Shown piece after piece: positions 59,254 to 64,000 of a stretch of 64,000 nucleotides of DNA. The position numbers and the translations under genes are program-made. The stretch spans positions 186,001-250,000 of the forward strand of contig NZ_CANMIW010000001.1 in assembly GCF_947498005.1 (NCBI RefSeq), in the 5' to 3' direction. This DNA is from an uncultured Winogradskyella sp. (GTDB lineage: Bacteria > Bacteroidota > Bacteroidia > Flavobacteriales > Flavobacteriaceae). The notes under the pieces are model-generated. The model worked only from the letters and a program-made list of their open reading frames with translations, was not told where the DNA came from and ran no database searches. Numbering within the stretch: the stretch's first letter is position 1; every line of letters starts with the position of its first letter.

Positions 59254-61956
59254 ATGAATTCGTCAAAAATTTTAATTGTAGTATTTCTAACTTTGTCTAA
59301 CGTTCTTTTTAGTCAGTCTTCACCACTAATTAAGGGCATCGTTACCAACGAAGACAAAACGCCTTTAGAACTGGTCTCTGTAGCAATTTTAAAACAAAAG
59401 GATTCTACATTAATAGATTATACACTTACAGATATTAAAGGAGGATTCGAATTTTTTGATAAATCAACAGAGTCGGTATTACTTCAATTTTCTTATCTGG
59501 GCTATGTAACGCATTTTGAACATATTCGTTACAATAATAAACTTGTAGACTTAGGTAATGTTATACTTACAGAAGAATCTTTCCAATTAGATGTTGTTAC
59601 ATTATCTGCAGTTATCCCAATTCAGATAAAGGAAGATACCATTGCTTTTAATACTAAAGCTTTTAAAGTAAACCCAAACGATAATTTAGAAGGATTATTG
59701 AGAAAATTACCAGGTGTAGAGATTGATTCTAATGGAAAAGTTGTCGCACAAGGTGATCAGGTAACTAAGATTTATGTAGATGGAAAAGAGTTTTTTGGAG
59801 GTGATCCTGCTATTGTTTTAAAAAATTTATCGGCAGACGCTATCTCAAAAGTTGAAATCATTGACAAAAAAAGTGATGAAGCAGAACTTACAGGCATAGA
59901 TGATGGCAATAAACAAATTGTTATAAATTTTACTCTAAAAGAATCAAAAAAAAATCAAGGATTCGGAAAAACATCTGCAGGCATAGGATTTGATAGACGA
60001 TATTTTGGCAACCTGAATTACAATAAATTTTCTCCAAAAACACAGCTATCTATTATTGGTAAATACAACAATATTAATATTACAGGATCTAATATTCAAG
60101 GGTTTTTGGAAAATGCGGATGGTATTACGGATGAATCTGATGATGACTATAGCAACGTAAATAAATCACAAAATTTAAGTGGTTATTTAAAAACAGCTGT
60201 GAGTGGAATAAATTTGGGGCATGAGTTTAAAAAGAAAGAAGCATTCAATGCCGATTATTTTTACAACCTTTCTGATAATAGAGGCACATCACGATCTAAA
60301 AGAGTTTCATTCTCAAACACTAATAACTTTGATTACGAAGCAAACAATGAATATAATAATGTTTCAAAAAATCATAACTTCAATTTTAATTATCTCAATA
60401 GATCTAATAAATCAAATAGTCTAAGAATTAAAGGCCGTTTAATCTCAGATGAAACCTTTCAGAATTCAACCAGAGATGGTTTTTATTATAATGATGTAGA
60501 TGTTATAGAAACTACAAATAGTCAATATTATAATAATAAAAACATTAAGAATTCTTTAAATTTTAACATCAACTTCTATCAAAAATTGCCAAAGGTGGGA
60601 CGTAGTTTTAGTGTTGGCTTTAATACTACAATAAGCGATAGAGCAAAAGATAATGAACAAACTACTTTTATTACTAGAAATGTTTCTAGTGATAATTCAT
60701 CTAACAGTGAAATTTATGCCATAAGGGATGAAGTTTTTAATAATGGTCTTTATAAGTTTAATTTTAAATATACAGAACCTTTGGGTGGTTTTCATTATCT
60801 CAAATTTCAGTCTTATCTAAGTATTTTAAATCAGAATGAAGACATTTATCAACATAAAACGATAATAACCGATAATAATGCTCAGGAGCTTTTAGCATTT
60901 AGATACAACAACAGAGAAGGCAGTTATCAAAACCAAGTAGCTTACAATTACAGTACTAAAAAACTAAATATTTTAGCAGGTATAGAGTTTCAAGAATTAG
61001 AGCGTTCTTTTGGTGTTATCACTGAGGATAAATTTAATAGCACCCAATTTTACTTGAACCCTTTTTCTACGTTGCAATATAAACCTAAAAAAGGAGTAAA
61101 GTATCGATTGGTTTATAAACGGAAAATACGTAGTCCAAGAACAGCAGAAAGCTCAACAGTTATTAATGATCTAAACCCTTTCTTTATTAGAAAAGGAAAT
61201 CCAAACCTGAAAACCGAAAAAAATGATGATTTTTTATTAACAGCTAATATTTACAACTATAAATCATCATTAAATTTTACGAGTAGAATAAGATATCAAC
61301 TTTCTCAAGATGCTATTATCTCAAATATAGCAATTGACGAAGAATTTATTAAAACTAGAAGTTATATCAATAGTGGCACTAGAAAACGATTAACAACGTC
61401 ATTTAATTTTAGTAAAAAGATAAAGGGTTTAGGAATTCGTTACATAATTAAGAATAATATTTATTATGATTCTTATACTTCAATGATTAATTTACAACTA
61501 AACGATGTAGTTGCAAGAGACTTGTCATTAGGTTTATCTTTTGAAAACGCCAATAAGAATTTTATAGACTTAAAACTTGGGTCTAATTACAGTATAAACA
61601 ATACCTCTTTCTCACTAGAAGAAGATTTAAACAGAACGTACGTAAAGCAACACTATTTTTCAGCAATAGATTATGATGTCATTGAAAAACTAAATTTTAA
61701 CACACAGTTTGATTATTTCGTTTATTCAGATAATCAATTTGACACCAATCTTTTTCTCCCTATATGGAATATGGCTTTTTCCTACACCATAGAAAACAGG
61801 CATATATTTAAACTAGTTTTAATCGACCTGCTCGATAAAAACGTAGATTTTGAACGTCGAAGTACGACCAATTATTTTGAACAAACAACTTCAGAAAGCT
61901 TAGGTCGCTATGTCATTTTGAGTTATACTTACAGGTTAGGAAGTAAAAACAAATAG
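59254..61956 (+). CDS. TonB-type outer-membrane beta-barrel protein
   Basis: 900 residues. Signal peptide (about 1-20, LFS-QSS), carboxypeptidase-regulatory-like domain (about 22-110, IKGIVTNEDKTPLELVSVAIL), a short plug (about 115-230, with GVEIDSNGKVVAQGDQVTKI and YVDGKEFFGG), then a barrel rich in Asn, Tyr and Phe, ending SYTYRLGSKNK. As for the other large barrel here, the plug and tail fit the outer membrane beta-barrel family rather than SusC, and no SusD gene is next to it. It could be the uptake or secretion partner of the neighbouring sulfatases, but this is not shown. Convergent with the partial sulfatase. Confidence 0.82.
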   Translation: MNSSKILIVVFLTLSNVLFSQSSPLIKGIVTNEDKTPLELVSVAILKQKDSTLIDYTLTDIKGGFEFFDKSTESVLLQFSYLGYVTHFEHIRYNNKLVDLGNVILTEESFQLDVVTLSAVIPIQIKEDTIAFNTKAFKVNPNDNLEGLLRKLPGVEIDSNGKVVAQGDQVTKIYVDGKEFFGGDPAIVLKNLSADAISKVEIIDKKSDEAELTGIDDGNKQIVINFTLKESKKNQGFGKTSAGIGFDRRYFGNLNYNKFSPKTQLSIIGKYNNINITGSNIQGFLENADGITDESDDDYSNVNKSQNLSGYLKTAVSGINLGHEFKKKEAFNADYFYNLSDNRGTSRSKRVSFSNTNNFDYEANNEYNNVSKNHNFNFNYLNRSNKSNSLRIKGRLISDETFQNSTRDGFYYNDVDVIETTNSQYYNNKNIKNSLNFNINFYQKLPKVGRSFSVGFNTTISDRAKDNEQTTFITRNVSSDNSSNSEIYAIRDEVFNNGLYKFNFKYTEPLGGFHYLKFQSYLSILNQNEDIYQHKTIITDNNAQELLAFRYNNREGSYQNQVAYNYSTKKLNILAGIEFQELERSFGVITEDKFNSTQFYLNPFSTLQYKPKKGVKYRLVYKRKIRSPRTAESSTVINDLNPFFIRKGNPNLKTEKNDDFLLTANIYNYKSSLNFTSRIRYQLSQDAIISNIAIDEEFIKTRSYINSGTRKRLTTSFNFSKKIKGLGIRYIIKNNIYYDSYTSMINLQLNDVVARDLSLGLSFENANKNFIDLKLGSNYSINNTSFSLEEDLNRTYVKQHYFSAIDYDVIEKLNFNTQFDYFVYSDNQFDTNLFLPIWNMAFSYTIENRHIFKLVLIDLLDKNVDFERRSTTNYFEQTTSESLGRYVILSYTYRLGSKNK

Positions 61957-61992
61957 ATATAGCGACCTATACTTTTTTTAAAAGAAGTCTTT

Positions 61993-64000
61993 TTATTTCT
62001 TCATCAATTTTAAGGTTGTCTTATTACCATACTGGTCATATACTTGTAAGAAGTATAAACCTGGATTAATTCCTGATATGTCTATATTCTGGTATTGATT
62101 TGAAAATTCTAATGATTTTTCACCTAATACATTATATAAAACACCCGATTCGACCGGTTTATTTAGGCTAAAAACGCCTTTTGCTGGATTAGGGTACACT
62201 AACAAATTTTGAAGATTATTTGCAACATCTTCCACTCCTAAACTATCTAAATCTAAATGAAATGAAATATCATAAACCCTAAATCTTGGTGGTAATGCTG
62301 GATCAGCATTTACCAAATCAGTTACCAAAAGCTCCATGGCTTGTGCAGATTCCGTAAAAGTAGTGGGAACATCAAATTCGTAATATAAGTCATCGGTATC
62401 GCTAACACTCGTATATTCAAAACTTTGGGTATCTGTACCAATAGTAACATCAAAATTTACGGTATCGCCTTCACGAGACCTAATATGAAATACAACTTTT
62501 TCGCATAACACAGATTGATCAGCCTTTACATTGATATTAAAACCATCTCCACCACCAACAGTTCTCATTTGTATAAATGCCGAATTTGCAGTAGCAGATC
62601 CAATTAGTTCCCCATAAACATCCGTTTCTTCCGGTTCAAACAACTGTACTTCGTCAACCGTATTAAGTGTAATCTTAGTGATATTAACAATCTCAAGTTC
62701 TTCAGATAATACTAAGAAATTATTTTCATCTCTTAAGTTGAACACAATTCCGGAGGCATCATCAGGTACGTTAGCCGTAACAATATTTCCATTTACAGTT
62801 ACCGCTTCAGCTTCAATCCATTCTACATTTGGTTCATTTGTTCTATACAATAAATGACCATAACTAATTTCCGCTTCACCTGAACTATTAGCTATTATTG
62901 CTGTTGCAACGCCTGTCTCTTCGTTGTAACTGACGTCAGTAAAATCTGGAACAAGCAGTTGATTAGGTAAAGGCCCATCAGGTTCTGAATAATCAGGATT
63001 CCATGACGGAATTCTTGCATCATTATTTGCTAAATAGGCTTCTAATGTATTAATCATATCTTGTTTAATGGTTTGATCCATAGTGTTAATGACATCTGTT
63101 TGTTCATTTATGTCAACAAAAGTATCTCCACCATTATACAATTGGTATGCTTCGTAAGTATTATCAACATACTTTTTATATAACTTATAATCACCTCTTC
63201 TTATAGATGATTTTGCTTTAATATCACTACCAACACTAGGATAGTGCCAAAAAAGATCTGTTCTTTCCGTTGTTGTACCTCCTATTGTTTGCTCTACTAT
63301 GGTATTATTTCCTTTTAGTAAATCGCTTAAATCCGCACCATCTAAATCATCATTAAGAGCGCTAGCTATAGTGGTATCTGTTAAAGACAAAATTGTAGGA
63401 AAAAAATCTAAACCATTAACAACATTACTATATTCAGCTACTGGTATATCAGGTCCAGTTACTATCATAGGTACACGAATACCACCTTCTCGAGAACTTG
63501 TTTTTCCTTCGTCTAAAGGATAGTTGTCCGCCACAACTTCAAAACCGTTAGCTGCATTATTTTGTTCTGAAGCGCCATTATCTGAAGAAAAAATAACATA
63601 AGTTGTATCAAATAATTTCATTCCAGGATGCCTTGGATCATCAGTTGCCTTTAAATAATCAACGAGCTTACCTAAACTCCAATCTAAGGTTTGAACCATT
63701 GCACCATAAAATGGATTATGTTCTCCAGCTGCAGTTAAAGGTGTTGTCTCCGTTGGTATACCATCTGGACCAACATCGGCTGCATCTATTTCACCTGCAT
63801 CAACTAATGTTTGCGTTATGGCTTGCAACATTGGTAAATCTCTAGTTTGTATAGGTGTGTGTACTAACCAAGTCGCCATATATAAGAAAAAAGGTTCTCC
63901 TGCTCCGCCATTAGCAGCAACTCTATCTTCTAAATACGCTACAGCTTCATCTGTTACAGAATCATATGGTATGCCATCAGCATCTAAAGGGTAATTTGAA
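61993..64000 (-). CDS. T9SS-secreted sulfatase, C-terminal part (continues past the right edge)
   Basis: The reading frame is open to base 64000, giving about 668 residues; an internal ATG (63879) is not a start because the frame continues upstream as PFFLYMATWLVHTP, aligned with the other sulfatase's PFFLYYATYLVHAP. The formylglycine pentapeptide and first metal ligands are beyond the edge. Seen inside: VIFSSDNGASEQN, DNYPLDEGKTSSREGGIRVP, a beta-sandwich (about 430-560) and a T9SS C-terminal domain (LVYPNPAKGVFSL ... GLYFLQV ... LKLMKK). Predicted extracellular, released or surface-bound via T9SS, unlike the lipoprotein sulfatase upstream. Confidence 0.88.
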   Translation of the reverse strand, partial: SNYPLDADGIPYDSVTDEAVAYLEDRVAANGGAGEPFFLYMATWLVHTPIQTRDLPMLQAITQTLVDAGEIDAADVGPDGIPTETTPLTAAGEHNPFYGAMVQTLDWSLGKLVDYLKATDDPRHPGMKLFDTTYVIFSSDNGASEQNNAANGFEVVADNYPLDEGKTSSREGGIRVPMIVTGPDIPVAEYSNVVNGLDFFPTILSLTDTTIASALNDDLDGADLSDLLKGNNTIVEQTIGGTTTERTDLFWHYPSVGSDIKAKSSIRRGDYKLYKKYVDNTYEAYQLYNGGDTFVDINEQTDVINTMDQTIKQDMINTLEAYLANNDARIPSWNPDYSEPDGPLPNQLLVPDFTDVSYNEETGVATAIIANSSGEAEISYGHLLYRTNEPNVEWIEAEAVTVNGNIVTANVPDDASGIVFNLRDENNFLVLSEELEIVNITKITLNTVDEVQLFEPEETDVYGELIGSATANSAFIQMRTVGGGDGFNINVKADQSVLCEKVVFHIRSREGDTVNFDVTIGTDTQSFEYTSVSDTDDLYYEFDVPTTFTESAQAMELLVTDLVNADPALPPRFRVYDISFHLDLDSLGVEDVANNLQNLLVYPNPAKGVFSLNKPVESGVLYNVLGEKSLEFSNQYQNIDISGINPGLYFLQVYDQYGNKTTLKLMKK

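Noticed and set aside
63879..63881. ATG as the start of the right-hand sulfatase
   Set aside because: The reading frame stays open beyond it to base 64000 and aligns with the other sulfatase upstream of this Met, so the true start lies outside the window.

Overview
The window reads as a chromosomal segment of a marine Flavobacteriaceae bacterium (phylum Bacteroidota). The evidence is low G+C, many Bacteroidota-type -7 promoter elements (TAnnTTTG), no obvious Shine-Dalgarno reliance, T9SS C-terminal sorting domains, GldL-like and GIN-domain proteins, TonB-dependent receptors with carboxypeptidase-regulatory-like N-termini, a hybrid two-component sensor (HTCS) and sulfatases. The genus cannot be fixed from the sequence alone. 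No insertion sequence, prophage or CRISPR array was seen.

Layout. 1-9.3 kb: start of glnS (cut by the window edge), a zinc-ribbon protein, folB, tRNA-Cys, two adjacent genes of an unrecognised family that look like paralogues, then a leftward block (GldL-like membrane protein, LysE transporter, GIN-domain protein, YbjQ, RNase R), an AT-rich gap of about 730 bp with several DnaA-box-like words, and a secreted leucine-rich-repeat protein. 9.4-24.3 kb: housekeeping and envelope genes (rpiB, a zinc CDF exporter, GNAT, OmpA-like, S41 protease, rnpA, M1 and S8 peptidases, an MBL hydrolase, a Na+/H+ antiporter, lepA). 24.4-30.5 kb: an outer-membrane receptor, a PD40 lipoprotein, an M28 aminopeptidase and small membrane or lipoproteins. 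30.9-33.9 kb: a compact leftward operon encoding a lipoprotein, a divergent Lgt-like membrane enzyme, a radical SAM protein with the motif pattern of archaeal tetraether lipid synthase (Tes, MJ0619-like), and a 70-residue membrane protein. It diverges from a lipoprotein-dusB operon through an intergenic region with a 21-bp inverted repeat that contains both start regions. 35.7-38.0 kb: an FtsX/LolE-type permease, rbfA, methylmalonyl-CoA epimerase and a CAT-anticodon tRNA.

38.3-52.9 kb is an L-fucose (6-deoxyhexose) catabolic locus. Leftward: an AraC regulator, lactaldehyde dehydrogenase (AldA), a FucP-type permease and an FMN-dependent L-lactate dehydrogenase. Rightward: a RhaD-type aldolase, L-fucose isomerase, an FGGY kinase, fructose-1,6-bisphosphatase and a 1378-residue HTCS. 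Together they form a route from fucose through fuculose-1-phosphate to DHAP and lactaldehyde, then lactaldehyde to lactate to pyruvate, with FBPase returning triose carbon to hexose phosphate. 53.0-64 kb holds surface and secreted proteins: a lysine-rich small protein, a YadA-head-like repeat protein with a C1q-like end, a lipoprotein sulfatase, a T9SS-exported protein, a TonB-type outer-membrane protein and a T9SS-tagged sulfatase cut by the right edge. Sulfatases beside fucose catabolism suggest use of a sulfated fucose-containing polysaccharide (such as algal fucoidan), but no glycoside hydrolase or SusC/SusD pair lies inside the window, so the substrate is an inference.

The most unusual system is the Lgt-like plus Tes-like operon at 30.9-33.9 kb. 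It looks like a lipid- or lipoprotein-modifying pathway of unknown product.
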